Source of the DNA: Alicyclobacillaceae bacterium
GTDB lineage: Bacteria; Bacillota; Bacilli; Kyrpidiales; Kyrpidiaceae
Assembly (NCBI GenBank): GCA_029961045.1
Contig: JASBVN010000002.1
Coordinates: forward strand, 1 to 63,487
DNA: 63,487 nucleotides
Direction: 5' to 3'
Shown one piece after another: positions 26,114-35,202 of this stretch (the first letter of the stretch is position 1; each line of letters starts with the position of its first letter). The notes beneath the pieces are model-generated. The model saw nothing but the letters and a program-made list of their open reading frames with translations. It was not told the origin of the DNA and ran no database searches. Both the position numbers and the translations under genes were made by a program.

Positions 26114-28489
26114 ATGACGAGGGTCATTTTGCGAGACGGACGGGCGGCGGAGTTTCGGGTCGCAGAGAACACCGATCGGGATCGGGAGATCATTCGGGCC
26201 TTGTTCCGCTCGGCCTCCCCGGAGAGTTTGTATTTTCGGTTCTTTCATGTGGTGCGCGAAGTCAGCGAAGACGTGATCGACCGGATGGTCCGGGCAGACG
26301 GGATCCGCGACGTGACTTTGTTGTGTATGGCGGGGGAAGAAGCGCTGGGGATCGGAACCTACAACTGGGTGGACGAGGAGCGGGCGGAAGTGGCGTTTCT
26401 CGTCAACGATCGGGTGCACGGCAGGGGAATCGGCACCCTGTTGCTCGAGCACTTGGCCGACATCGCGTGGAAAAATGGGTACAAATATTTCGAGGCATAT
26501 GTACTGCGCGAAAACGAAAAAATGTTGAATGTTTTTCTTTCCAGCGGCTACGAGATCCGGAGCGAGCAGCAGTCGGGCACGGTGCATTTGGTGTTGAAGC
26601 TGGCCCAGACGGAGCGGACGCGCGCTTTGCAGGAGACCCGCGAAAAGTTGGCGGTGGCCGCTTCACTGGCACCGTTTTTCCACCCCCGGACGGTGGCGGT
26701 GGTCGGGGCCTCGAGGGATCCGGTGGGACTCGGTCACATCCTCTTCCGGCACATCGTGGAAGCCGGGTTTCAGGGCGTCGCTTATCCGGTGAATCCTTCC
26801 GCCCGGTCGGTGGCGGGGGTCCGGGCCTATCCTTCGATCCGGGAGATTCCCGAGCCGGTGGATCTGGCGGTGGTGGCCGTCCCGGCGTCCCAGGTGCCGA
26901 GAGTGATCGAAGATTGCGCCGGGGCCGGAGTCCGGTCGGTGATCGTGATTTCGTCCGGATTGTCCGGGGCGGAAGGCGAGGACGCCCAAAACCGGGCCGA
27001 AATCGCCAGGCGGCTCAGGAGTGCCGGAGCTCGCCTTTTGGGGCCGAATTCCCTCGGCCTCATCAATACCTCTCCTTCGGTCCGGTTGAACGCCAGTTTC
27101 GTGCCCCGCTTTCCCCTCCGGGGGAAACTCGCCGTCGCCAGTCACTCCGGAGCGCTGGGTATCGCCATTTTGGAGTACGCCAGCCGGATGGGGATCGGGA
27201 TTTCCAGTTTCGCCAGCATGGGTCACAAGGGAGACATCTCCGGCAACGACCTGCTGCAGTATTGGGAAGACGACCACGAAACGGAGATCATCGCTTTGTA
27301 TCTCGAATCGTTCGGCAATCCGAGGAAATTTTCCCGGATCGCCCGCCGCATCACGCAGCATAAGCCGATCGTCGCGGTCAAAGGGGCTCGCACGGAGAGG
27401 GGAGCCTCGGTGTCGCCCACGGGGTCGGCGGTCCCTCCCGCCCGGGATTTTCTCGTGGAAGCCCTGTTCCGGCAGACCGGCATCATCCGCGTGAATACGC
27501 TGCAAGAGTTGTTCGACGTCACCGCCCTTCTCGGGTTCTCCCCCCTTCCGGAGGGGAACCGGGTGGCAATCGTCACCAATACGGCCGGCGGGGCGGTGAT
27601 GGCTGTGGATGCCCTGCAAAACGAGGGCCTCCGGCTGGCGGGCGCGCCGACGGATTTGGGCACAGTCGCCCTGGCGGAAGGATACCGGAAGGTCTTGCCG
27701 GAGGTGTTGCGGGACCCGGAGGTGGACGCGGTCTTGGTCCTGTTTACCCCGGTGGGGTTTTCCGACGACCGGGAAGTGGCGCAGGCGGTGGCCGAGGCGG
27801 TGAGGGAAGCGGCACAGGGAGAAGGGCCTTCCGGCGCCAAACCGGTGGTGGCCAACTTTCTCATGACGGAGGACAATTTTGTGCGGTTTATCGAGGCCGG
27901 AGACCGCCGGATTCCCGTGTATCCCTTTCCGGAACAAGCGGTCCGCGCCCTCGCGAAGGTCGTGGAATACGCCCATTACCGGAGGAATCCGCGGGGCCGG
28001 ATTCCCGATCTGCCCGATGCCGACCCCGATGCGGCGCGGCGGGTGATCCGGCGCCACTGCCCCGACGCCGCCGGCCGGGCGGAGGGAACGGAATGGCTCC
28101 CCGCCGGGGTGTGCGAGGAAGTGTTGCGCGCGATGGGCATCCGGACCTCCGGCGCGGCCGGGGAAAGTCCGGGGGAGGTGGTGCGGTTGACCGTCACGGC
28201 GGAACTGGATCCTTTATTCGGCATGATTCTATTGGTGGAAAGGCCGCCTGCCGCTTCGGCGGTGCGCATCACCCCCCTGACGGATTTGGATAGCCGGGAG
28301 GTGCTGGAGCGCGTGGCGGGCGGTGCGGCGACCGGGTGCGGCGCCGCGGCGGATCTGCTGTTGCGGGTATCGCGATTGGTGGAAGAAGTGTATGAAATCA
28401 CGAAGCTGGTTTTGAAGGACGTGGAAGTGTCCGGCTCCGGGGTCGCGATCGGCGAGTGCCGCATTGCCGTCGGGCGCCGGGGGGTTTAG
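26114..28489 (+). CDS. GNAT acetyltransferase fused to inactive acyl-CoA synthetase (ADP-forming)-like domains; Pat-like
   Basis: 791 residues. Residues ~1-160 are a GNAT domain (acetyl-CoA motif near VHGRGIGTLLLEHLADIA, then FLSSGYEI). Residues ~185-490 are the CoA-binding and ligase domains of the ADP-forming acyl-CoA synthetase family (VVGASRDPVGLGH, ASHSGALG, GNDLLQYWEDD). The phosphohistidine loop, normally SHTG, reads SPTG around residue 433. The C-terminal ATP-grasp part is shortened and lacks its first half. The synthetase is therefore probably dead and acts as a sensor for the GNAT, as in protein-lysine acetyltransferase Pat/PatZ, but with the GNAT at the N-terminus. GGAGGTGA precedes the ATG. 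Confidence 0.85.
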   Translation: MTRVILRDGRAAEFRVAENTDRDREIIRALFRSASPESLYFRFFHVVREVSEDVIDRMVRADGIRDVTLLCMAGEEALGIGTYNWVDEERAEVAFLVNDRVHGRGIGTLLLEHLADIAWKNGYKYFEAYVLRENEKMLNVFLSSGYEIRSEQQSGTVHLVLKLAQTERTRALQETREKLAVAASLAPFFHPRTVAVVGASRDPVGLGHILFRHIVEAGFQGVAYPVNPSARSVAGVRAYPSIREIPEPVDLAVVAVPASQVPRVIEDCAGAGVRSVIVISSGLSGAEGEDAQNRAEIARRLRSAGARLLGPNSLGLINTSPSVRLNASFVPRFPLRGKLAVASHSGALGIAILEYASRMGIGISSFASMGHKGDISGNDLLQYWEDDHETEIIALYLESFGNPRKFSRIARRITQHKPIVAVKGARTERGASVSPTGSAVPPARDFLVEALFRQTGIIRVNTLQELFDVTALLGFSPLPEGNRVAIVTNTAGGAVMAVDALQNEGLRLAGAPTDLGTVALAEGYRKVLPEVLRDPEVDAVLVLFTPVGFSDDREVAQAVAEAVREAAQGEGPSGAKPVVANFLMTEDNFVRFIEAGDRRIPVYPFPEQAVRALAKVVEYAHYRRNPRGRIPDLPDADPDAARRVIRRHCPDAAGRAEGTEWLPAGVCEEVLRAMGIRTSGAAGESPGEVVRLTVTAELDPLFGMILLVERPPAASAVRITPLTDLDSREVLERVAGGAATGCGAAADLLLRVSRLVEEVYEITKLVLKDVEVSGSGVAIGECRIAVGRRGV

Positions 28490-28522
28490 GGGCGGGCTTT
28501 AGGGTCGGGTGTGCCCCTTGAG

Positions 28523-29287
28523 TCAGACCGGCGCCGACGACGGGTCCGCTCCTTCCCAGTGTCCCAATTCCGCGAGAATCCGTTCCCGTGTGCGCGGGTT
28601 CAGGCTCGCCAGGATCCACCGGCGGAACAGTTGTCGCTTCTCGGGTTCGGAGAGGCCGTACCGGTCGGGGGCTTCCCGGCGGGCCCGGGACGTGATTTCG
28701 TATAGCGCGATGGCGGCGGCGACGGAGATGTTAAAACTCTGAACGAACCCCTGCATGGGAATGTAGAATCTTCCGTCGGCCAGGCCGACCGCTTCTTCCG
28801 ACACCCCCGCTTGCTCGTTGCCGAAAATCAACGCCACGGGTTGGGATAAATCCATTCTGTCCAAGGGCACGGCTCCCTCGCCCAAATAACTGGCCCACAC
28901 CCGGTATCCGGCTTCTTTCAATTCGGCCGCAGCGGTCCGAATATCCGGTTTGCGCTGAACGGTTAACCATTTGTGGGCCCCCTGGGTCACGCCCTGGCTG
29001 GGTTCAAAGGGAGCCTGCCCGGTGATGACGAAGACGTCCTGGACTCCCAAGGCGTCCGCTGTCCGCAACACGGCGGCTTGATTGTGCCCGTCGTCGACCG
29101 CTTCCAGCACGGCGGCGACGTACCGGGTGCGGCGTTGCACGACCTCGTACATTCGCTTGAGACGTTCCGGCCGGACCATTCCCCAGAGGGCCCGTTCCTC
29201 TTCCTTCAGAAAGCCGGTATCGAGGAGATGCCGAAGGAACTCTTCCGCTTCCCGGGGCGCCATGCGCTTCGGTTCACGATGCTCCAC
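28523..29287 (-). CDS. TrmH/SpoU-family tRNA (guanosine-2'-O-)-methyltransferase
   Basis: SPOUT methyltransferase for ribose methylation of tRNA, probably Gm18. The three family motifs are present: DDGHNQAAVLRTADALG, IFGNEQAGVSEE and IPMQGFVQSFNISVAAAIALYE (the knot with the SAM site). About 254 residues with a C-terminal Arg-rich helix. The GTG here follows AAGGAG at 11 nt; the GTG 12 nt upstream overlaps that site. It stands alone, converging on the GNAT gene. Confidence 0.87.
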   Translation of the reverse strand: MEHREPKRMAPREAEEFLRHLLDTGFLKEEERALWGMVRPERLKRMYEVVQRRTRYVAAVLEAVDDGHNQAAVLRTADALGVQDVFVITGQAPFEPSQGVTQGAHKWLTVQRKPDIRTAAAELKEAGYRVWASYLGEGAVPLDRMDLSQPVALIFGNEQAGVSEEAVGLADGRFYIPMQGFVQSFNISVAAAIALYEITSRARREAPDRYGLSEPEKRQLFRRWILASLNPRTRERILAELGHWEGADPSSAPV

Positions 29288-29470
29288 CGTCTTGTTCACT
29301 CCTTCGCCGACGTCGGAAATGCTTTTTCACCTTACGCGATTTCCCGTTGAGGTAGATGCGGAGATTTTCCGGACTACTTGGGGAGTATACCATTTTAGGA
29401 CGTTCGAAACGTGCTTCCTCCCCGGTGATGGGACCCGTGCCCGGAGGATTTGAAGGAGTGCTCCTGTTGA

Positions 29471-29487
29471 TGTAAAATTAAATTACT
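29471..29487. promoter_or_regulatory. GlnR/TnrA-like box upstream of LysR gene
   Basis: TGTAA-N7-TTACT, seven of eight fixed positions, 113 nt before the LysR start. The 29300-29599 gap otherwise shows only AT-rich promoter-like sequence. Possible chance match. Confidence 0.3.
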
Positions 29488-29599
29488 AATTCGTCAGTTT
29501 ATGTGACATGATTATCTCCTGATTGAAACCCGGTCGTTCGGTGCCGATTGGATCGGAATTGTCACGGGGGTCGGATGTGGGGAGGAGGGAGAGCGGGCA

Positions 29600-30508
29600 A
29601 TGGAACTTCGGCAAATTCAATACTTCCTTACCGTGGCTAAACATTTGAACTTCCGGATCGCATCGGAGAAACTTCATATTTCTCAACCGGCTCTGAGCCA
29701 GCAAATCAAGATTTTGGAAGAGGAGCTCGGACAGCCGCTCTTTGATCGCGTGGGCAAGAGGGTCTCCTTGACCAAGGCGGGAAAGAGCTTTCTCCCGTTT
29801 GCTGAACAGGTTCTCTTTCATGTCAATCGGGGCCGCCGGGCGATCCAGGAAACGGCCAATCTTCAAACCGGAGAAATTGTAGTAGGAATGGAGCCCGTCC
29901 TGATTTCCTATATTGCCCCTCTCGTGATCGCCGATTTGCGGAAAGCGTATCCTTCGTTCAAGGTGAAGATGGTGGCGATGCCGCACACGCGGATTGAGGA
30001 GTGGTTGATGCGCGGCGTCGTCGATGCGGCCATCGCTTACGAAGTGGATTTGGAGGAAAAATTTCGGTTTGAACCCCTTTTCGAAGAAGAAATTGTCTTT
30101 GTCGAACCCCGGAATCAATCCCGGGCCCCGTCCGGTCCCGTCCGTCCCGCTCATGTGGAGAGATGTCCCTTGGTGCTGCCACCGGCGGACGATCGTCTGA
30201 GCCTGCACGTGTATCACGAATTGAAACGCGCTGGTGTGAAGGCGGAGGTAGTGGCCGAAGCGGCGGAGCTAGAGTCCTTGAAGCGACTCGTCAAGGAAGG
30301 GATCGGGTGCAGTTTTCTGCCCGCCCTTTATGTGCAGCAGTTTTCTGAATCCGATTTGATCGCTTCCCGCATGGCGGAGGGAAACTGGACTCGAACCGCG
30401 GGGATCGTGCACCACAAGGAGAAATACTTGTGCAACGCCACCCGGGAGTTGATCCGGAGCATTCGACAGGTCGTCTCAAGCGAAGGAGCGCGTCAATTCC
30501 TTCCGTAA
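29600..30508 (+). CDS. LysR-family transcriptional regulator
   Basis: 302 residues. The N-terminal winged helix is a textbook match (MELRQIQYFLTVAKHLNF, SQPALSQQIKILEEELGQPLF, LTKAGKSFLPFAEQVL), followed by the two-lobed effector domain. It converges on, and overlaps by 33 bp, the flavoprotein gene of the cyanase operon. LysR proteins regulate cyn operons elsewhere (CynR), so it may sense cyanate or its precursor; effector not shown. Confidence 0.9.
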   Translation: MELRQIQYFLTVAKHLNFRIASEKLHISQPALSQQIKILEEELGQPLFDRVGKRVSLTKAGKSFLPFAEQVLFHVNRGRRAIQETANLQTGEIVVGMEPVLISYIAPLVIADLRKAYPSFKVKMVAMPHTRIEEWLMRGVVDAAIAYEVDLEEKFRFEPLFEEEIVFVEPRNQSRAPSGPVRPAHVERCPLVLPPADDRLSLHVYHELKRAGVKAEVVAEAAELESLKRLVKEGIGCSFLPALYVQQFSESDLIASRMAEGNWTRTAGIVHHKEKYLCNATRELIRSIRQVVSSEGARQFLP

Positions 30509-31549
30509 TTGTTTGACGGCGGGCGTGACGACGGCGATGAAGAAAGCTTCGCGCACCCGCCGTTCTACTTCGCTGCCCCGGATGAAACCAGACCCTCCGG
30601 CGTGCAGCAGGGCCGCTTGGGCGGTCTCGAGCGCCAATTCGGCGGCTTCCAACCGGACCCGGAGAATCTCTTGAAAAGATACTTCGTTTGGCCGGTCCAA
30701 AGCGGCCGCCAGGCCGTAGATGCGGGCTCGCAGATGCGTGATGCGCCGTTCCGCATGTTCCGGTTGGAACGGTAAATAAGAATTGACATTTCCCTGTTTA
30801 TTGCTAAAACGGCGCATGAGCCGGACGGCTGCATACGTCAATCCGATCGCCATGCCCGACTGGCTCAGCACAAAACCTGGTCGAATCTTCCGAATAAAGG
30901 GATCGGCCGGGTCGGCCAAGACCCACTCCTCCGGAACAAAGACCCCGCGAAAATGGCAACAGTAGGTGGCTGTTCCATTCAATGCAATGAAGAAGCGGCG
31001 TTCTTCCAGCGTTAATCCATCGACGCGGCATGGGACGGCGGCGACGATCGGAAGGCAGTCTCCGGTTTCGGCCATGAATCCGAACCAGTGATCCGGACCC
31101 AAATTCGACACAAAGGGGAGGGTGCCGAACACCCGGTACCCGCCGCGCGTTCGAACGGCTTTCAATCGCAGGGGCTCCATCTCCGAAAGGAATTTCATCG
31201 CGTTCGACAAACCGGTGCCGCCCAAAGATTCACCCTGCTCCAACGCCGGGAGGAGACGGCGTCGGAGCCGGTCATTTTGACTGGCGAGCAAGTAGCGAAT
31301 GAAGGTCAGGTGGCACCAAACCAAAAACGCGGTCGAGACGCAATGTTTGGCTGTCTCTTCAATCAACCGGAGAAACGCCGTTTCCGTTTCCGGTTGCGGA
31401 CGATTTTGCACGGAAAAATACCCCGCGTGTCCGAGATGCCGCAGCAGGGATTCCGGATACAACCCCTCCTGATCGATGGCCGGAACGAGAGGCGATAATT
31501 GCTCGTTCAGGAGCGATTCGATCCGGACGAGATCCGATGAAGCGGTCAT
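30476..31549 (-). CDS. Acyl-CoA dehydrogenase-like flavoprotein (DszC/SfnB-type)
   Basis: 357 residues in the acyl-CoA dehydrogenase superfamily. It has the helical N-domain (LIEETAKHCVSTAFLVWCHL), the beta-domain with GGTGLSNAMKFL and GGYRVFGTLPFVSNLGPDHWF, and the C-terminal helical part ending with LLHAGGSGFIRGSEVERRVREAFF. The absence of a clear catalytic Glu context and the resemblance to FMNH2-dependent oxygenases (DszC/SfnB) suggest an oxygenase rather than a fatty-acid enzyme. AAGGAGG lies 9 nt before the ATG. It is 29 nt downstream of cynS in the same unit, so it may release cyanate from a larger compound. Confidence 0.72.
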   Translation of the reverse strand: MTASSDLVRIESLLNEQLSPLVPAIDQEGLYPESLLRHLGHAGYFSVQNRPQPETETAFLRLIEETAKHCVSTAFLVWCHLTFIRYLLASQNDRLRRRLLPALEQGESLGGTGLSNAMKFLSEMEPLRLKAVRTRGGYRVFGTLPFVSNLGPDHWFGFMAETGDCLPIVAAVPCRVDGLTLEERRFFIALNGTATYCCHFRGVFVPEEWVLADPADPFIRKIRPGFVLSQSGMAIGLTYAAVRLMRRFSNKQGNVNSYLPFQPEHAERRITHLRARIYGLAAALDRPNEVSFQEILRVRLEAAELALETAQAALLHAGGSGFIRGSEVERRVREAFFIAVVTPAVKQLRKELTRSFA

Positions 31550-31578
31550 GCGGTCCGCCTCCTTCCGTGGAATGTCTT

Positions 31579-32016
31579 TTACCACTTCCTGTAAGCCAAG
31601 AACTTGCCGTTGAGTTCCACCCGGACCCGGTCGCCTTTCGGGTCGGGGATTTTCTCGATCTTCCACTCGAAGTCGATGGCGCTCATGATGCCGTCTCCGA
31701 ACTTCTCGTGAATGAGTTCTTTCATGGCCGGGCCGTACACGAGGAGAATTTCGTAAAACCGGTATAGGACGGGATCTCGAGGGGGAATCTCGGGGATCGC
31801 CCCTCGATAGGGAATCGCTTGCAGTTCTTGGAGCGATTCCGGCTCGAGGTCCAGCGCCCGGGCAAGAGCCGCCGCCTCTTCTTCCGACAAAACGGCCTGG
31901 CCGAAGGCGGCGGAGACGGTCCAGGCTTCCGACCGGCCGAGTTGTTGGGCAATGGATTTCCAGGTCAATCCTTTTTTGGACTTTTGGTCGAGAATGAGTC
32001 GCGTAACAGGCAACAC
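31579..32016 (-). CDS. cynS: Cyanate hydratase (cyanase)
   Basis: Decomposes cyanate with bicarbonate to ammonia and CO2; decameric cytosolic enzyme. The catalytic triad is preserved with exact family spacing: Arg86, Glu89 (RFYEIL) and Ser112 (GIMSAIDFEW). The N-terminal helical DNA-binding-like domain is present. 145 residues, normal. The GTG start follows AAAGGAGG at 8 nt. It sits between an OsmC gene and a flavoprotein gene on the same strand, and is divergent from an NrtABC-type importer. Confidence 0.95.
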   Translation of the reverse strand: MLPVTRLILDQKSKKGLTWKSIAQQLGRSEAWTVSAAFGQAVLSEEEAAALARALDLEPESLQELQAIPYRGAIPEIPPRDPVLYRFYEILLVYGPAMKELIHEKFGDGIMSAIDFEWKIEKIPDPKGDRVRVELNGKFLAYRKW

Positions 32017-32108
32017 GGCAAATGCCTCCTTTTTCGGATTTGAACAGCAAGGGAGGGCGATCGCGGGGTCCCTGCGCGGTTTCGAAGGAACCCCGCTGTG
32101 ATCGGCCT

Positions 32109-32627
32109 TTAAACCAGTCTGACCGGCACCGGATGGGTCAGCGTGTTGGCGACGGGCGACCACTGCAGAGCATGCCGTTTGACGGCCTCCAATTCTTCCT
32201 CCGGGGCGTCGCCCTTCAGGGTGGCTTTCACACGGATTTCGCGGAAGCCGGGATAATTTCCCTCAGTGGTGTTGCCGACTCCCCACGTTGCGGAAGTGTT
32301 CAGGTCTCCTTCCAATTCCAACACGATTTCGTATAGGCGGATCCCCCGGGCCGTGGCATTGGCCATGAAGCCCACCGAAAGACACGCGCCGAGTCCCGCG
32401 AGCACCACTTCCGAAGGGTTGGGAGCCGTATTCGTCCCCAGCAGGCGGGGCGGTTCATCCACCATCACCGGAGGAAGGTCTCGGATGCGCACTTCATTGA
32501 GAAACTCTCCTTTGCACTCGACGGTGGCTTTGAGGGTGGCGGAAGCTTTTTCCGGGAAACGGATTCCCTTCTCCGCCAGTTCCATCAACTTATCGCGGTC
32601 GATAGACCTTAGAGCGATGATCGACAT
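32109..32627 (-). CDS. OsmC-family protein
   Basis: 172 residues of the OsmC/Ohr fold. The first redox cysteine is present in LAGLGACLSVGFM. At the place of the second one (normally CPV in the last helix) this protein has QWSPVANTL, so the usual Cys pair is not complete. Such forms may bind or transfer sulfur species or use an external thiol. First gene of the probable osmC-cynS-flavoprotein unit, 92 nt before cynS. Confidence 0.85.
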   Translation of the reverse strand: MSIIALRSIDRDKLMELAEKGIRFPEKASATLKATVECKGEFLNEVRIRDLPPVMVDEPPRLLGTNTAPNPSEVVLAGLGACLSVGFMANATARGIRLYEIVLELEGDLNTSATWGVGNTTEGNYPGFREIRVKATLKGDAPEEELEAVKRHALQWSPVANTLTHPVPVRLV

Positions 32628-32722
32628 CCATCCTCTCTCCTTTCTTTGATCGGCTTTGGGCCGGTTTGCTTTTTCATTGTTTCGCGAGAGGGATGCGAAT
32701 GTCCAATATTGGTTTCCTATTA

Positions 32723-32833
32723 TGTTAATTATAATGACTTATTCATAACGCAAAATCCGGAACGCACCCAAGTTCGGCGTGGGAGATCCAAATTTAGGAT
32801 TTTATTTTACGTGATATGTAATTCTTATTAACC
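32723..32833 (+). promoter_or_regulatory. Two GlnR/TnrA-like boxes between OsmC and importer genes
   Basis: TGTTA-N7-TGACT (32723-32739) and TGTAA-N7-TAACC (32817-32833), each with seven of eight fixed positions. The first contains TATAAT. They lie in the 300-nt divergent intergenic region and would place the cyanase unit and/or the importer under nitrogen control. No gene lies in this gap. Confidence 0.45.
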
Positions 32834-32934
32834 TAATAGAGAACCGATATTAGACAAACCGGTTCTGATCTTTAAAATGAGAGCCAAGGTCTGTCGTTTC
32901 AGCGGAGAACTATGATTAGGAGGGGAATGGAGCG

Positions 32935-34284
32935 ATGTACCGTCCGACGCCGGAAAACAGCCGCCATCACGATGATCATCACCAGTGCAGCCCCCCGGAA
33001 GCCGCAGGTCATTCAGGGGGTAGAAATCGACAAGACCTGTGGAACCTGTTCGATCCAGATCAGGCCCTGTCGAGGCGGGAATTTCTCAGCCGGGCGGCGG
33101 CTGCGACAGGCGTGCTCCTTTTGGGCGGAGCCTTGTGGTCGCTCGTCGGTTGTGGCCCGGAGCAAGGGGGACGTCCGGAGAGCACGACGCCGACGGACCC
33201 GTCCCGGCTCGAGAAAAAGGATTTGACGATCGGCTTCATTCCGATCGCCTGCGCCACGCCCATCATTATGGCGGACCCCCTGGGATTTTATAAGAAATAC
33301 GGCTTAAACGTGGTGGTCAAAAAATTCAGCGGTTGGGCGGATATCCGCGACGCGTTCATCGCCGGCGAGATCGACGCCTCCCATATGTTGTCGCCGATGC
33401 CCATTGCCTTGTCCCTTGGCGCGGGATCCTCCCGCGTTCCGACCCGTTTGGCTGCGATCGAGAACATCAACGGACAGGCGATCACTCTGGCGAACAAACA
33501 CAAAGGAGTTCGGGAGGTCAAGGATTTGAAAGGAATGACCCTCGGCATCCCTTTCGAGTTTTCCATGCACAATCTTCTTTTGCGCCATTTTTTGGCTAAG
33601 GGGGGATTGGATCCGGACCGGGATGTAAAGCTGCGGGTGGTGCGGCCGCCGGATATGGTGGCCAGTCTCGCCGTCGGCAACATCGACGGTTTTTTGGGTC
33701 CGGAACCGTTCAACCAGCGCGCCGTCCACGAAGGCGTCGGATTTATCTACCTGTTGAGCAAGAATATATGGAACAACCATCCCTGTTGTGCTTTTGCCGT
33801 TAAAGAAGATTTTATCCAGCGGTATCCCAATACGTATCAGGCGTTGTTGCGGGCCATCGCCGACGCGACCCAATACGCTCACGAGTTCTCTCACCGCGAA
33901 GAAATCGCAAAAGCCATTTCCGGACGCCAATATTTGAACCAGCCCGAGGCGGTGGTCAAGGCGGTTTTGACGGGTAAGTTTGACGACGGACGGGGGAACC
34001 GCATCGACGATCCCGCGCGGATCGATTTCGACGGCTATCCTTGGCGGAGTTTCGCCGCCTGGATCGTGACGCAATTGATTCGCTGGGGGTATGTCCCGCC
34101 GGGGGTTGGACAGGACGTCAAGAAGGTGGCGGCCGAGGTGTTCCGCACCGAGGACTTCCGGAAGGCCCGGGAATCGCTCGGATTGGCCGCGCCGAAGGAG
34201 GATTACAAGACGGAAGTGATTCTCGGGGATTCCTTCGATGTCGATGCGGCGCAAATGTGGATGCAAAGGGCGATCGCTCTATGA
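32935..34284 (+). CDS. NrtA/CynA-type ABC substrate-binding protein with Tat and lipobox signals
   Basis: 449 residues. A His-rich leader (RHHDDHHQ) precedes a twin-arginine signal SRREFLSRAAAATG (residues ~47-60), which ends in a lipobox-like LVGC near residue 76. The mature part is an NMT1/nitrate-type periplasmic-binding fold (LTIGFIPIACATPIIMADPLGFYKKYGL, GWADIRDAFIAGEIDASHML). It is first in a three-gene importer operon divergent from cyanase. Candidate substrates are cyanate, nitrate or a related small anion. The metal-binding look of the N-terminus is unusual. Confidence 0.85.
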   Translation: MYRPTPENSRHHDDHHQCSPPEAAGHSGGRNRQDLWNLFDPDQALSRREFLSRAAAATGVLLLGGALWSLVGCGPEQGGRPESTTPTDPSRLEKKDLTIGFIPIACATPIIMADPLGFYKKYGLNVVVKKFSGWADIRDAFIAGEIDASHMLSPMPIALSLGAGSSRVPTRLAAIENINGQAITLANKHKGVREVKDLKGMTLGIPFEFSMHNLLLRHFLAKGGLDPDRDVKLRVVRPPDMVASLAVGNIDGFLGPEPFNQRAVHEGVGFIYLLSKNIWNNHPCCAFAVKEDFIQRYPNTYQALLRAIADATQYAHEFSHREEIAKAISGRQYLNQPEAVVKAVLTGKFDDGRGNRIDDPARIDFDGYPWRSFAAWIVTQLIRWGYVPPGVGQDVKKVAAEVFRTEDFRKARESLGLAAPKEDYKTEVILGDSFDVDAAQMWMQRAIAL

Positions 34285-34311
34285 CGGCGAGCGAGGGAGG
34301 AGGGGTGGACG

Positions 34312-35202
34312 ATGCGGGGTGACCGTCTTACGGGTGTTTCCGGGCGAGGGGGGCTTTATTCCGCCGAACCCCGGCCCCAACCGAGTGAACAGATGGTGCC
34401 GACTGCGGTTGCGCAGCTGTGGAAAAGTCAGGCTTTTCGGGCGGCCGCCTTGTTCGGGGGCCTTGTTTTGGCGTTGTGGGCGATTTGGGAAGCGGCTGTA
34501 CGACTGCACGTGGTTTCACAACTCGTACCGGCACCCAGTGAAGTGGCGGCCAGCGCCGTCGAACTGTTGAAAAACCCCTTTTATGATCTGGGCGTCAATG
34601 ATGCGGGGATCGGCCTCCACCTGTTGTCGAGTCTCAGAAGGGTGATGGTGGGATTCGCGTTGGCTGTCGCGTGCGCCGTCCCGGCGGGATTCTGGATCGG
34701 CATGTCGCCGGTAATCGCCAAAGCGGTGGATCCTTTCGTCCAAGTGTTGCGCCCCGTTTCACCTTTGGCTTGGTTGCCCATCGGGCTGGCCGTGCTCAAG
34801 GATGCCGATCGGACTGCGATTTTTGTCATTTTCATCTCTTCGGTGTGGCCCGTTCTGCTCAACACGATTTTCGGAGTGAGGAACATTCCTTCCATCTATT
34901 TGGATGTTTCTCGCACATTGGAAGCGGGCAGGTGGACCACGATTCGCAAGGTGATATGGCCTGCTGCGTTGCCCAGCATCCTGACGGGGATGCGGGTTAG
35001 CATGGGCATCGCGTGGCTGGTGATCATCGCCGCGGAGATGATGATCGGCGGGCGGGGCATCGGATACTTCATTTGGAATGAGTGGAACAACCTCAACTTG
35101 GCGAACATGTTCGTTTGCATTCTCCTCATCGGGAGTGTCGGCATGGTGTTGGACCGCCTTTTTGCGTATTTGGAAAGGAGGGTCCGGTATGAGCGATCGT
35201 AA
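34312..35202 (+). CDS. NrtB/CynB-type ABC transporter permease
   Basis: 296 residues; after a polar N-terminus of ~45 residues there are six hydrophobic segments. The ABC-coupling EAA-like loop is EAGRWTTIRKVIWPAALPSIL, and MGIAWLVIIAAEMMIGGRGIGYFIW is typical of nitrate-type permeases. GGAGG precedes the ATG. It overlaps the ATPase gene by 14 nt. Confidence 0.88.
   Translation: MRGDRLTGVSGRGGLYSAEPRPQPSEQMVPTAVAQLWKSQAFRAAALFGGLVLALWAIWEAAVRLHVVSQLVPAPSEVAASAVELLKNPFYDLGVNDAGIGLHLLSSLRRVMVGFALAVACAVPAGFWIGMSPVIAKAVDPFVQVLRPVSPLAWLPIGLAVLKDADRTAIFVIFISSVWPVLLNTIFGVRNIPSIYLDVSRTLEAGRWTTIRKVIWPAALPSILTGMRVSMGIAWLVIIAAEMMIGGRGIGYFIWNEWNNLNLANMFVCILLIGSVGMVLDRLFAYLERRVRYERS

Noticed and set aside
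25948-27363. 471-codon frame overlapping the GNAT fusion gene
   Set aside because: Out-of-frame shadow; Gly/Arg-rich and motif-free.
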